DNA of 54,132 nt, taken from NCBI RefSeq assembly GCF_040797425.1, contig NZ_JBFNEH010000021.1, positions 1 through 54,132 on the forward strand, written 5' to 3'. Shown piece by piece: positions 40,700 through 48,622 of the stretch. A program made the position numbers and the translations under genes. The notes under the pieces were generated by a model, which saw only the letters and a list, made by a program, of their open reading frames with translations, ran no database searches and was not told the origin of the DNA. Source of the DNA: Symbiobacterium sp040797425. Its GTDB lineage: Bacteria > Bacillota > Sulfobacillia > Symbiobacteriales > Symbiobacteriaceae. The number at the start of each line of letters is the position of its first letter. Position 1 is the stretch's first letter.

Positions 40700-42556
40700 C
40701 TACTTGTCCTCGTCCTTCACCCTGAACTCGGCATCCATGTGCTGGCCGTCGCCGCCGGTCGTGCCACCGGTCGTGCTGCCGCTGGCGCCGCCAGACTGGG
40801 TGCCGGTCCCGGCGCTGGCCCCGGCCTTCTCGTAGATGGCGGAAGAGAGCTTGTAAACCGCCTCCGTCAGCTCCTCCGTGGCCTGCTTGACCTTCTGGAT
40901 GTCGGAGCCCTTCAGGGCCTCCCTGACCGGCTCGATCTTGCTCTTCACCGCGTCGATGAGCGACGGGTCGATGCCCTTGCCCTCCGACTCCTTGATCATC
41001 TTCTCTGCATTGTACACTGCCGCGTCGGCATTGTTCCGGATGTCGGCCTCCTCGCGCCGCCGCTTGTCCTCGGCGGCCATCGCCTCGGCCTCCTTGACCG
41101 CCCGCTCGATCTCTTCCTTGGACATGGAGGTCTGCGACTGGATGGTGATGTGCTGCTCCCGGCCGGTGCCCAGGTCCTTGGCCGACACGTGCACGATGCC
41201 GTTGACGTCGATGTCGAAGGTGACCTCGATCTTGGGCACGCCCCGCGGTGCGGGCGGGATGCCGTCGAGGATGAACCGGCCCAGGGTCTTGTTGTCGGCG
41301 GCCATCTCGCGCTCGCCCTGCAGCACGTGAATCTCCACCTGGGTCTGGCCGTCGGCGGCGGTGGAGAAGATCTGGCTCTTCCGGGTCGGGATGGTGGTAT
41401 TGCGCTCGATCAGCTTGGTGAACACGCCGCCGAGGGTCTCAATCCCCAGCGAGAGCGGGGTGACGTCCAGCAGCAGGACGTCCTTCACGTCGCCCTTGAT
41501 GACGGCGGCCTGGATGGCGGCGCCCATCGCGACGACCTCGTCGGGGTTGATGCCCTTGTACGGCTCCTTGCCGAAGAACCGGCGCACGGCCTCCTGCACC
41601 GCGGGGATCCGGGTCGAGCCGCCCACCAGCAGCACCTTGTCGATGTCCTTGGGCTCGACACCCGCGTCCCTCAGGGCCTGGCGGGTGGGCCCCATGGTGG
41701 CCTCCACCAGGTCGGCCGTCAGTTCCTCGAACTTGGCCCGGGTGAGGGTCTCATCCAGGTGGACCGGACCCTCGCTGGTCATGGTGATGAAGGGCAGGTT
41801 GATGTTGGTGGTGGTCACGGAAGAGAGCTCAATCTTCGCCTTCTCGGCGGCCTCACGCAGCCGCTGCAGGGCCTGCCGGTCCTTGCGCAGGTCGATGCCG
41901 TGCTCCCGCTGGAAGCGGTCGGCGATGTAGTCCACGATGCGCTGGTCGAAGTCGTCGCCGCCCAGCTTGTTGTTGCCGGCGGTGGCAATCACCTGGAAGG
42001 TGCCGCCGCCCAGCTCGAGGATCGACACATCGAACGTACCGCCGCCCAGGTCGAAGACCAGAATCCGCTGGTCCTCGCCCTTGTCCAGGCCGTAGGCCAG
42101 GGCAGCCGCGGTCGGCTCGTTGATGATGCGCAGGACTTCCAGGCCCGCGATCGTGCCGGCGTCCTTCGTCGCCTGCCGCTGGGAGTCAGTGAAATAGGCC
42201 GGCACGGTGATCACGGCCTGCGTGATCTTCTCACCCAGCTTCGCCTCGGCGTCTGCCTTTAGTTTGGACAGGATCATCGCCGAGATCTCCTGCGGGGTGT
42301 ACGACTTGTCGTCGATGCGCACGCGATAATCGGAACCCATGTGCCGCTTGATCGACATGATGGTGCGGTCGGGGTTCGTGATGGCCTGCCGCTTGGCCAC
42401 CTTACCGATCAGGCGCTCGCCGGTCTTGCTGAACGCCACCACCGACGGGGTGGTGCGGTCGCCTTCCGCGTTCTCGAGCACAACAGGTTCGTTACCTTCC
42501 ATTACCGCCACACAAGAGTTGGTGGTGCCCAGGTCGATGCCAATTACCTTGGCCAT
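40700..42556 (-). CDS. dnaK: Chaperone DnaK (Hsp70)
   Basis: The 618-residue Hsp70 has the ATPase domain (GIDLGTTNSCVAVMEG at the start, DLGGGTFDVSIL near 170, LVGGSTRIPAVQ near 310), the linker VLLLDVTPLSLGIETLGG and a C-terminal lid with a Gly/Ser/Thr-rich tail ending DAEFRVKDEDK. The 24-residue gap after the first lobe typical of Gram-positive DnaK fits its length. It refolds proteins with DnaJ and GrpE. ATG at 42556 has AAGGAGG 10 nt upstream. Expressed from the CIRCE-controlled grpE promoter. Confidence 0.98.
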   Translation of the reverse strand: MAKVIGIDLGTTNSCVAVMEGNEPVVLENAEGDRTTPSVVAFSKTGERLIGKVAKRQAITNPDRTIMSIKRHMGSDYRVRIDDKSYTPQEISAMILSKLKADAEAKLGEKITQAVITVPAYFTDSQRQATKDAGTIAGLEVLRIINEPTAAALAYGLDKGEDQRILVFDLGGGTFDVSILELGGGTFQVIATAGNNKLGGDDFDQRIVDYIADRFQREHGIDLRKDRQALQRLREAAEKAKIELSSVTTTNINLPFITMTSEGPVHLDETLTRAKFEELTADLVEATMGPTRQALRDAGVEPKDIDKVLLVGGSTRIPAVQEAVRRFFGKEPYKGINPDEVVAMGAAIQAAVIKGDVKDVLLLDVTPLSLGIETLGGVFTKLIERNTTIPTRKSQIFSTAADGQTQVEIHVLQGEREMAADNKTLGRFILDGIPPAPRGVPKIEVTFDIDVNGIVHVSAKDLGTGREQHITIQSQTSMSKEEIERAVKEAEAMAAEDKRRREEADIRNNADAAVYNAEKMIKESEGKGIDPSLIDAVKSKIEPVREALKGSDIQKVKQATEELTEAVYKLSSAIYEKAGASAGTGTQSGGASGSTTGGTTGGDGQHMDAEFRVKDEDK

Positions 42557-42590
42557 CTGCCGTAAGCCTCCTTAAGAACAGGTCTGCCCG

Positions 42591-43211
42591 CTAGCTCAGC
42601 TTGTTGACCTTGACCAGGCTCGCCCGAATCACCCGGTCCCCCAGGCGGTAACCCTTCTGGAACTCGGCCAGCACGATGCCGTCTTCCTGCTGCGGATCCT
42701 CGTCCGTCATCATGGCCTCGTGCAGGTTCGGGTCGAAAGGCTTCCCCACGGCCTCGATGGGGGTGACCCCCTCCTTGCTCAGGAGGTCGCGGAACGAGCG
42801 GGCCGTGAGCTCCACGCCCTGGCGCAGCCGCTCGTCGCCGGGAGTGGGCGGCGTGGCCAGTGCTCTTTCTAGATTGTCGAGCACGGGCAGAAGGTTCAGG
42901 AGCAGCCGCTGGTTTGCGTAAACCGCCACTTCCTCCTTCTCCCGCTGCATGCGACGCCGGTAATTCTCAAAGTCAGCGTGCAGCCGAATCAGCCGATCGG
43001 TGAGCTCCGCCACCTTCGCCTGCGCCGCCTGGAGTTCCTGCTCAAGCTGCCCGGGCTGTTCCGCCTCGGCCGAGCCGGCGCCTTCCGCCGTCCCCTGCGG
43101 GGCCTCAACCGGTTCCGGCGCGGACTCAGCCGCTTCCAGCCCGTCGGGCGGAGCCTGCTCTGGTTCCGGCGGCTTCTGGTCCGGAGGGTTGTTCCTGGAC
43201 TGCTCCTCCAT
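42591..43211 (-). CDS. grpE: Nucleotide exchange factor GrpE
   Basis: The 206-residue GrpE releases ADP from DnaK. The N-terminal 55 residues are Pro/Glu/Ala-rich and disordered-looking. A long coiled coil (QLEQELQAAQAKVAELTDRL) leads to the conserved DFENYRRRMQREKEE and the C-terminal beta domain ending YRLGDRVIRASLVKV. It heads grpE-dnaK-dnaJ, with its own promoter and a perfect CIRCE operator, 35 bp upstream of dnaK. ATG at 43211 has GAGGTGA upstream. Confidence 0.96.
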   Translation of the reverse strand: MEEQSRNNPPDQKPPEPEQAPPDGLEAAESAPEPVEAPQGTAEGAGSAEAEQPGQLEQELQAAQAKVAELTDRLIRLHADFENYRRRMQREKEEVAVYANQRLLLNLLPVLDNLERALATPPTPGDERLRQGVELTARSFRDLLSKEGVTPIEAVGKPFDPNLHEAMMTDEDPQQEDGIVLAEFQKGYRLGDRVIRASLVKVNKLS

Positions 43212-43236
43212 GGATGCCGGTCACCTCTTTTTCCTG

Positions 43237-43263
43237 TTAGCACTCGACCGGAACGAGTGCTAA
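43237..43263 (-). promoter_or_regulatory. Perfect CIRCE operator before grpE
   Basis: TTAGCACTC, 9 bp, GAGTGCTAA: an exact match to the HrcA operator. It lies about 15 bp downstream of the -10 (TATGTT), in the 5' untranslated region of grpE, so bound HrcA would block the promoter. Confidence 0.97.
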
Positions 43264-43277
43264 CGCATTCACAAATG

Positions 43278-43306
43278 AACATAGCACCGGCCCGTAGCGG
43301 TGTCAA
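43278..43306 (-). promoter_or_regulatory. Vegetative promoter of grpE-dnaK-dnaJ
   Basis: TTGACA (43301-43306), 17-bp spacer, TATGTT (43278-43283), followed by the CIRCE operator. This gives the three genes a promoter separate from hrcA. Confidence 0.85.
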
Positions 43307-43328
43307 GCCCAACGCAGCGCACAAAAAG

Positions 43329-43353
43329 GCCCGGGGACTCGCTTTCCCCGGGC
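43329..43353 (-). terminator. Strong terminator after hrcA
   Basis: GCCCGGGG and CCCCGGGC arms, 9-nt loop, then CTTTTTGT on the minus strand, 8 bp after the hrcA stop. It separates hrcA from grpE. Confidence 0.9.
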
Positions 43354-43360
43354 GCCATGC

Positions 43361-44386
43361 CTACCGGTGAACCGATGCCTCGCTGAGATAAGCGGCCACG
43401 GAGTTGAGCACCGAGACCACCTTGGCGTACTCCATCCGCTTCGGTCCGATCACACCCATCTTGCCGATGGTCTTGTCGCCCAGCCGGTAGGTCACCGTCA
43501 CGATGGAGCAGTCGGCCAGCTCGCGCAGCCGGATCTCCTCGCCGATCTGAATCTCGACCTTGTCGGTCTCCCGGTCCAGCTGCAACACCTCGGCGACGAC
43601 ATCTTCCTGCTCCAGGAAGGAGAGCAGGCTCTTCAGCTTGTTGACGTCCCGGAACTCCGGCTGGTCCAGCATGTGGGTGGTGCCGCCGAAGTAGAGGCGC
43701 CGCCGTTCGCCCGGCTCCATCCGCTCCTCGAGGAAGTAGAGCGCCTGCTCCAGCAGGATGCCGTACTTGGAGAGCTCCCGGTGAAGCGCCTGGAGGGCTC
43801 CGCGGGAGAGCGAGTCCACCCGTTGCCCCCGCAGTTGCTCGTTCAGGACCTCAGACACCTGCTGGAACTCCAGCATGGTCACCTCGACGGGCAGCTCCAG
43901 CACCTGATTCTCGATCTGACCCGCGTCGGTGATGTAGATCATCAGCGCCCTGTCCCGTCCCAGAGGCACCAGCCGGATTTCCTTGAACACCGCCTTGCCG
44001 AACTGCGGTCCCGAGATCACCGCCGTCAGGTGCGTGGTATCGGAGAGAAGGCGCGCCGTCTCGCGCACCAGGACGTCGATCTCGCGAATCTTGCGCTTGA
44101 AGGTCTGGCTGATCCGCTCCTGTTCGGCGCGGCTCATCGAGTACTCGGGCATCAGGCAATCGACATAGTAACGGTAGCCGCGGTCCGAGGGAATTCGGCC
44201 CGCCGAGGTATGCGGCTGCTCCAGGTAGCCCATGTCCTCGAGATCGGACATCTCGTTGCGGATCGTGGCAGGGCTGACTCCGAGGTTGTACTTGCGCGCA
44301 ATCGTCCGTGACCCGACCGGCTCCGCGGTAGCGACGTAATCCTCCACAATCGCCTGCAGCACCTTGTTCTTGCGGTCATCAATCAC
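43361..44386 (-). CDS. hrcA: Heat-inducible transcription repressor HrcA
   Basis: The 341-residue HrcA represses heat-shock genes by binding CIRCE. It has an N-terminal winged helix (EDYVATAEPVGSRTIARKYN, GVSPATIRNEMSDLEDMGYL), then the dimerisation and inserted domains, with the conserved end VIGPKRMEYAKVVSVL. GTG at 44386 follows GGAGGTGA. It has its own CIRCE and promoter, so it is autoregulated, and a strong terminator isolates it from grpE. Confidence 0.97.
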   Translation of the reverse strand: MIDDRKNKVLQAIVEDYVATAEPVGSRTIARKYNLGVSPATIRNEMSDLEDMGYLEQPHTSAGRIPSDRGYRYYVDCLMPEYSMSRAEQERISQTFKRKIREIDVLVRETARLLSDTTHLTAVISGPQFGKAVFKEIRLVPLGRDRALMIYITDAGQIENQVLELPVEVTMLEFQQVSEVLNEQLRGQRVDSLSRGALQALHRELSKYGILLEQALYFLEERMEPGERRRLYFGGTTHMLDQPEFRDVNKLKSLLSFLEQEDVVAEVLQLDRETDKVEIQIGEEIRLRELADCSIVTVTYRLGDKTIGKMGVIGPKRMEYAKVVSVLNSVAAYLSEASVHR

Positions 44387-44435
44387 GGGGAGTCACCTCC
44401 GCACGGGCCCCAGGTGCCAAAAGGGCATTGACCCA

Positions 44436-44462
44436 TTAGCAGTCAACGCCCGCGAGTGCTAA
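44436..44462 (-). promoter_or_regulatory. CIRCE operator before hrcA (one mismatch)
   Basis: TTAGCACTC, 9 bp, GACTGCTAA when read on the minus strand; one base differs from the perfect inverted repeat. It lies 13 bp downstream of the -10 of the hrcA promoter. Confidence 0.95.
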
Positions 44463-44475
44463 CGCACCTAGCATG

Positions 44476-44504
44476 AAAATAGCATCAACCCGTAGGAAAG
44501 TCAA
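44476..44504 (-). promoter_or_regulatory. Vegetative promoter of hrcA
   Basis: TTGACT (44499-44504), 17-bp spacer, TATTTT (44476-44481), then CIRCE. Confidence 0.8.
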
Positions 44505-44536
44505 GGGACGCAAGGCTGCGGCGGCGCCGAGAAGAA

Positions 44537-44564
44537 GGAGCCGGAGGCACGCCGCCCCGGCTCC
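44537..44564 (-). terminator. Terminator of hpt-guaA
   Basis: GGAGCCGG and CCGGCTCC arms, 12-nt loop, then TTCTTCTC on the minus strand, 14 bp after the guaA stop. Confidence 0.8.
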
Positions 44565-44577
44565 ATATAGATACGCA

Positions 44578-46116
44578 CTATTCCCATTCAATGGTTCCCG
44601 GAGGCTTCGAGGTCACGTCGTACACAACGCGATTCACGTGCGGAACCTCGTTCACGATGCGTCGGGCGACCTGCTCCAGCACTTCCCAGGGGAACCGGTA
44701 GAAGTCGGCCGTCATGGCGTCTTCCGAGGTGACCGCCCTGAGGATGATGGGATACGCGTACGTCCGTTCGTCGCCCATCACGCCCACGCTGCGAACATCC
44801 GGCAGCACGGCAAAGGCCTGCCAGAGCTCGTCGTAGAGCCCGGCCCTCCGCACCTCCTCCACGAAGATGTGGTCGGCCTCCCGCAGGATCGCCAGCTTCT
44901 CCGGGGTGACCTCACCCAGCACCCGGACGCCGAGCCCCGGTCCGGGGAACGGATGGCGGCCGACGATCTCCTCCGGCACGCCGAGGGCCCGCCCGACGGC
45001 CCGGACCTCGTCCTTGAACAGCTCCCGGAAGGGCTCGATGAGCTGGAACTGCATGTCCTTCGGCAGCCCGCCCACGTTGTGGTGCGACTTGATCACGCGG
45101 GCGGTGTCGGTACCGGACTCGATCACATCGGGGTAGACGGTTCCCTGCACCAGGAAGTCGATCCGCCCCAGCTTGCGGGCCTCATCCTCAAAGACGCGGA
45201 TGAACTCGTTCCCGATGATCTTGCGCTTCTGCTCGGGATCCGCGACGCCCTTCAGCTTGCTCAGGAAGCGCTCAGAGGCGTCGACGTGCACCAGGTTGAT
45301 GTGGAAGTGATCGCGGAAGGTGCGCACCACCTGCTCGGGCTCACCCTTGCGCATGAGGCCGTGGTCGACGAACACGCAGGTGAGCTGGTCGCCGACGGCC
45401 TGGTGGACCAGCACCGCCGCCACCGAGGAGTCGACGCCGCCCGACAGGGCGCACAGCACCTTGCCGTCGCCCACCCGCTGGCGGATCGCCTCCACCTGAT
45501 GGGCGATGAAGGACTCGGTGGTCCAGTCCCCCTTGCACCCGGCGATGTTAAAGAGGAAGTTCCGGATGATCTGACGGCCCTGAGGCGTGTGCGCCACCTC
45601 CGGATGGAACTGCACGCCGTACAGACGACGCTCGTCATCACCCATCACGGCTGCCGGCGTGTTCTCGGTAGCACCCAGCACCCGGAACCCGGGCGGCATC
45701 CGCTTCACCGCGTCGAAGTGGCTCATCCAGACGGGGGTTTCCCGCTCCAGGCCGCTGAGCAGTGGGTGCTCCTCGGCCAGGCGCAGCGTGGCCTTGCCGT
45801 ACTCCCCGCGCTCCGGCCGTTCCACCTCGCCGCCCAGCTGTAGCGCCATGAGCTGCATGCCGTAGCAGATGCCGAGGATCGGGATGCCCAGCCCGTATAC
45901 CGCCGGGTCGATGCGAGGAGCACCGGCGGCCAGGACCGAGGCCGGGCCGCCGGAGAAGATAATCCCCTTCACGCCCGCATCCCGGTAACGCTGCGCCGGG
46001 GCGCTGGCCGGCCAGATCTCGCAGTAGACGTGCGCCTCCCGCACGCGGCGTGCGATCAGGTGGCCGTACTGCCCCCCGAAATCCACAACCACGATCAGGT
46101 CGCTGTGGTAGCTCAT
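44578..46116 (-). CDS. guaA: GMP synthase (glutamine-hydrolysing)
   Basis: The 512-residue enzyme converts XMP to GMP. The class I glutamine amidotransferase domain (about 1-195) has the nucleophile in ILGICYGMQLMAL and the His/Glu pair in QFHPEVAHT. The ATP-PPase domain has the P-loop ALSGGVDSSVAAVL, and the C-terminal dimerisation domain ends NRVVYDVTSKPPGTIEWE. GGAG lies 7 nt before ATG 46116. It forms an operon with hpt, so purine salvage and GMP synthesis are co-expressed. Confidence 0.98.
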   Translation of the reverse strand: MSYHSDLIVVVDFGGQYGHLIARRVREAHVYCEIWPASAPAQRYRDAGVKGIIFSGGPASVLAAGAPRIDPAVYGLGIPILGICYGMQLMALQLGGEVERPERGEYGKATLRLAEEHPLLSGLERETPVWMSHFDAVKRMPPGFRVLGATENTPAAVMGDDERRLYGVQFHPEVAHTPQGRQIIRNFLFNIAGCKGDWTTESFIAHQVEAIRQRVGDGKVLCALSGGVDSSVAAVLVHQAVGDQLTCVFVDHGLMRKGEPEQVVRTFRDHFHINLVHVDASERFLSKLKGVADPEQKRKIIGNEFIRVFEDEARKLGRIDFLVQGTVYPDVIESGTDTARVIKSHHNVGGLPKDMQFQLIEPFRELFKDEVRAVGRALGVPEEIVGRHPFPGPGLGVRVLGEVTPEKLAILREADHIFVEEVRRAGLYDELWQAFAVLPDVRSVGVMGDERTYAYPIILRAVTSEDAMTADFYRFPWEVLEQVARRIVNEVPHVNRVVYDVTSKPPGTIEWE

Positions 46117-46134
46117 TCCGCGTCTCCTTCCGAA

Positions 46135-46677
46135 TCAGGCTCTGCCGTAAATCTCCGGCTTGAGGATGCAGATATCACGCAAGTTGCGGTACTTCTCGCC
46201 GAAGTCGAGCCCGTTGCCCACCACGAAGAAGTCCGGCACCTCGAAGCCGCAGTAGTCAACGGTGACCGGAACCTTCCGGCGGGAGGGCTTGTCCAGCAGG
46301 GCCGCCACCTTCAGCGATGCCGGGCCGCGCTGGGACAGGTACTCCTTCAGGAACTTGATGGTAAGGCCCGTATCCACGATGTCCTCCACAATGAGGACGT
46401 GCCGGCCTTCCAGCGTGTAGTCCAGGTCCAGCAGCACGCGGTGGACGCCGGTGGACTTGGTGGCTGCACCGTAGGACGAGATGCGCATGAAGTCGAGTTC
46501 GGCCGGGATGGTGATGGCGCGGAAGAGGTCGGAACAGAAGAGGGCGGCCCCTTTCAGGATGCCCACCACCACCAGGTCCTTACCTGCGAAGTCCCTTGAG
46601 ATCTGTGCGCCCAGTTCCGCGACCTTGGCCTTGATCTCCGCTTCCGTAATGAGCACGCGTTCGATATCCTGCTGCAT
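46135..46677 (-). CDS. hpt: Hypoxanthine phosphoribosyltransferase
   Basis: The 180-residue enzyme makes IMP or GMP from hypoxanthine or guanine and PRPP. Motifs: VGILKGAALFCSDLFRAI, the PRPP-binding loop HVLIVEDIVDTGLTI and the purine-contact end VDYCGFEVPDFFVVGNGLD. GAGGAG lies 9 nt before ATG 46677. It is the first gene of hpt-guaA, 18 bp apart, with a vegetative promoter upstream. Confidence 0.97.
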   Translation of the reverse strand: MQQDIERVLITEAEIKAKVAELGAQISRDFAGKDLVVVGILKGAALFCSDLFRAITIPAELDFMRISSYGAATKSTGVHRVLLDLDYTLEGRHVLIVEDIVDTGLTIKFLKEYLSQRGPASLKVAALLDKPSRRKVPVTVDYCGFEVPDFFVVGNGLDFGEKYRNLRDICILKPEIYGRA

Positions 46678-46722
46678 CGTCGCGGTCTCCTCTCCTGCCC
46701 TGGATTCGCCTGTATTGGGAAC

Positions 46723-46751
46723 AGTCTACCCGTCCTGTAGAGACACGTCAA
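46723..46751 (-). promoter_or_regulatory. Vegetative promoter of hpt-guaA
   Basis: TTGACG (46746-46751), 17-bp spacer, TAGACT (46723-46728). The untranslated leader would be about 40 nt, too short for a purine riboswitch. Confidence 0.7.
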
Positions 46752-46800
46752 GGTCACTATACCCCCACATGTCAAAGGCCGTACATGGCCATACAAAAAG

Positions 46801-46825
46801 GGTTCGCCGCACGCGGCGGCGAACC
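46801..46825 (-). terminator. Strong terminator after yyaC
   Basis: GGTTCGCCGC pairs perfectly with its complement around a 5-nt loop, then CTTTTTGT on the minus strand, 25 bp after the yyaC stop. Confidence 0.92.
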
Positions 46826-46850
46826 ATCGGGCGACGATATCGCATCTCTT

Positions 46851-47453
46851 TCACGCCAGACCGGTCTGAAGCATCTGCCGGCGACCGAAGAGCCTTCCGG
46901 ACTCGTAGTCGGCCCAGAAGGCCATGAGGCCGTCGGCGATCACCTCCGCCATGCCCACGGTCTGGTCGAGGCCGGCGAACCAGATCATGAAGGGGAAGTT
47001 GGCCATTCCGCCCATGATGTGCACCTGGCCCACCTGGGGCAAGTTCTTCCCCATTGCGGCGCCGGGGCGCAGGGGGCCGGGGGTCAGCGTAAGGCGGCCG
47101 GGCCGGCCCACCGCCGCGTCCACGGCAATGAGGTACGGCAGCTTCTCCCGTCGGAGCGCCCGGGCTCGCGCCTCGGACAGCCGCCCCCGCAGGTTGGTCG
47201 CGTGAACCGGGTTCTCGAGGTCGCCCACGTACTCCCCGGTGAAGCCCTTGCGCTTGAGGAACCAGCCGGTGAACGGCCCCAGGGAGTCGCCGGTGGAGCT
47301 GGTTGCCCCCACCAGGAAGAAGACAGGGAAATACCGCTCCGCCTGCGCGTGCGCCCGGAACTGGTCGCCCAGCGCCCTGGCGAGCTGCCGAACGGCCGTC
47401 GGGTCCTGAAAGTGCACGTCGACCACCGGTGATCGTGCGCCATCGCGGGACAC
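46851..47453 (-). CDS. yyaC: Sporulation-associated protein YyaC (GPR-like)
   Basis: The 200-residue protein matches the YyaC family, which is related in fold to the germination protease GPR. FFLVGATSSTGDSLGPFTGW, VHATNL, PYLIAVDAAVGRPG and GGMANFPFMIWFAG are the conserved blocks. The role in sporulation is not well defined. GTG at 47453 has AAGGAGG 8 nt upstream, so the longer ORF to 47513 is rejected. A near-consensus vegetative promoter precedes it, and a strong terminator follows. Confidence 0.88.
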   Translation of the reverse strand: MSRDGARSPVVDVHFQDPTAVRQLARALGDQFRAHAQAERYFPVFFLVGATSSTGDSLGPFTGWFLKRKGFTGEYVGDLENPVHATNLRGRLSEARARALRREKLPYLIAVDAAVGRPGRLTLTPGPLRPGAAMGKNLPQVGQVHIMGGMANFPFMIWFAGLDQTVGMAEVIADGLMAFWADYESGRLFGRRQMLQTGLA

Positions 47454-47484
47454 CGGGCACTCCTCCTTTGTTTCGGTAATTCTG

Positions 47485-47513
47485 ACTATAACAGGAGTTA
47501 CCCGGCCTGTCAA
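47485..47513 (-). promoter_or_regulatory. Near-consensus vegetative promoter of yyaC
   Basis: TTGACA (47508-47513), 17-bp spacer, TATAGT (47485-47490). The start point would be near 47478, 25 bp before the GTG. Confidence 0.85.
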
Positions 47514-47535
47514 TCATTGGATGCAGGTGATCAAG

Positions 47536-48573
47536 ATGGATTTCCCCCTGCGCGTGCTTCAGCCGTTCCTTGGCGCCCGCATCATCAAGACCGGCGTGGC
47601 GGTGTTCCTGACGCTGGCCCTGCTGCACTGGTTTGGCTCGGCCTACGCCACCTTCGGCGCCGTGGCCGCCGTGCTCGCCGTGCAGCCCACCCTCAGCCAG
47701 GCCCACGAGGTGTTCCGGGAGCAGCTCCTGGGCAACGCCGTGGCCGGCCTCGTGGCCACCCTCCTGGGCCTGTGGCTCCCCGTGAATCCGCTCACCATGG
47801 CCCTGGCCTCGGTCCTCGTCCTGGGGCTGCTGGTGCGGCTGCGGCTCCCGGACGCGGCGGGCCTGGCCGTGGTGGTCGTCCTCTTCGTGATGGACCGGCC
47901 GGAGCAGGACTTCCTCGCCTACACCCTCGCGCGCATGGGCGTCATCGCGGCCGGCATGGCGGTGGGATACGTGGTCAACCGGCTCATCCACCCGCCGGAC
48001 GCGCTGGGGCGGGCCAAGGCGGAGATCGCCGCCGGCAACGGGAAGGTCGAACGCTTCCTGGAACGCCTGGTGCGAAGCCTCGGAAGCCCGCAGGACTATA
48101 CCAAGGAGGAAATCAAGGCCGACGCGGTCGCGGCGCAGGCGCACCTTTCAGCCGCCCGCTCCACGCTGGACCTGGACACGCGGGAGGTCCGTCAGCCGCG
48201 CGCGGCGTTGCTCAAGCAGGCGAACAACTCGCTGTTCGTATTTGTGGAGGCGATCACGGACATTCACAAGCTCATCCTGGAGGCCGGCGGCCTGCCCCAC
48301 GGGCCGGAGCGGGAACTGCTGACGGCGGTCCTGCGCGCCCTGCAGGCCTACCGGGCGTCGGTCATGGACCGGGTGCTGAACGAGGGTCCCGGCGATCCCG
48401 ACGCCGCCCGCAGGTACCAGGAGGCCCTTGCGGCCTTCAGCCGCAGGGTGGAAGGGCTGATCGACCACCGCGACCGGCGGGAGTTCGGCCTCCAGCTGCA
48501 CCTGGTGCTGGCCGAGATTCGTCATATGGGGTGGCGAATAGACGCGCTGGCCCGCCTCTGCGAACAGGCGTGA
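47536..48573 (+). CDS. Aromatic acid exporter-family membrane protein (FUSC-like)
   Basis: The 345-residue protein has about six N-terminal membrane helices (residues 10-150), then a long soluble helical C-terminal half (150-345). GARIIKTGVAVFLTLAL and FGAVAAVLAVQPTLSQ, with FREQLLGNAVAGLVATLLGL, are typical of the ArAE_1/DUF939 family, thought to export aromatic acids or similar compounds. ATG at 47536 is preferred because AGGTGAT lies just upstream; ATG at 47521 has no site. It is divergent from yyaC. Confidence 0.82.
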   Translation: MDFPLRVLQPFLGARIIKTGVAVFLTLALLHWFGSAYATFGAVAAVLAVQPTLSQAHEVFREQLLGNAVAGLVATLLGLWLPVNPLTMALASVLVLGLLVRLRLPDAAGLAVVVVLFVMDRPEQDFLAYTLARMGVIAAGMAVGYVVNRLIHPPDALGRAKAEIAAGNGKVERFLERLVRSLGSPQDYTKEEIKADAVAAQAHLSAARSTLDLDTREVRQPRAALLKQANNSLFVFVEAITDIHKLILEAGGLPHGPERELLTAVLRALQAYRASVMDRVLNEGPGDPDAARRYQEALAAFSRRVEGLIDHRDRREFGLQLHLVLAEIRHMGWRIDALARLCEQA

Positions 48574-48605
48574 CGGCAGGCGCCGCCTCCCGCGGCCCTG
48601 CCGTC
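48572..48605 (+). terminator. Terminator after the exporter-like gene
   Basis: GACGGCAGG and CCTGCCGTC arms overlap the stop codon; TCCTCTC follows. It separates the exporter gene from the convergent repeat protein gene. Confidence 0.65.
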
Positions 48606-48622
48606 TCCTCTCGCCCGCCCGG

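Noticed and set aside
40739..42262. 507-codon plus-strand frame opposite dnaK
   Set aside because: Antisense shadow; dnaK motifs are complete on the other strand.
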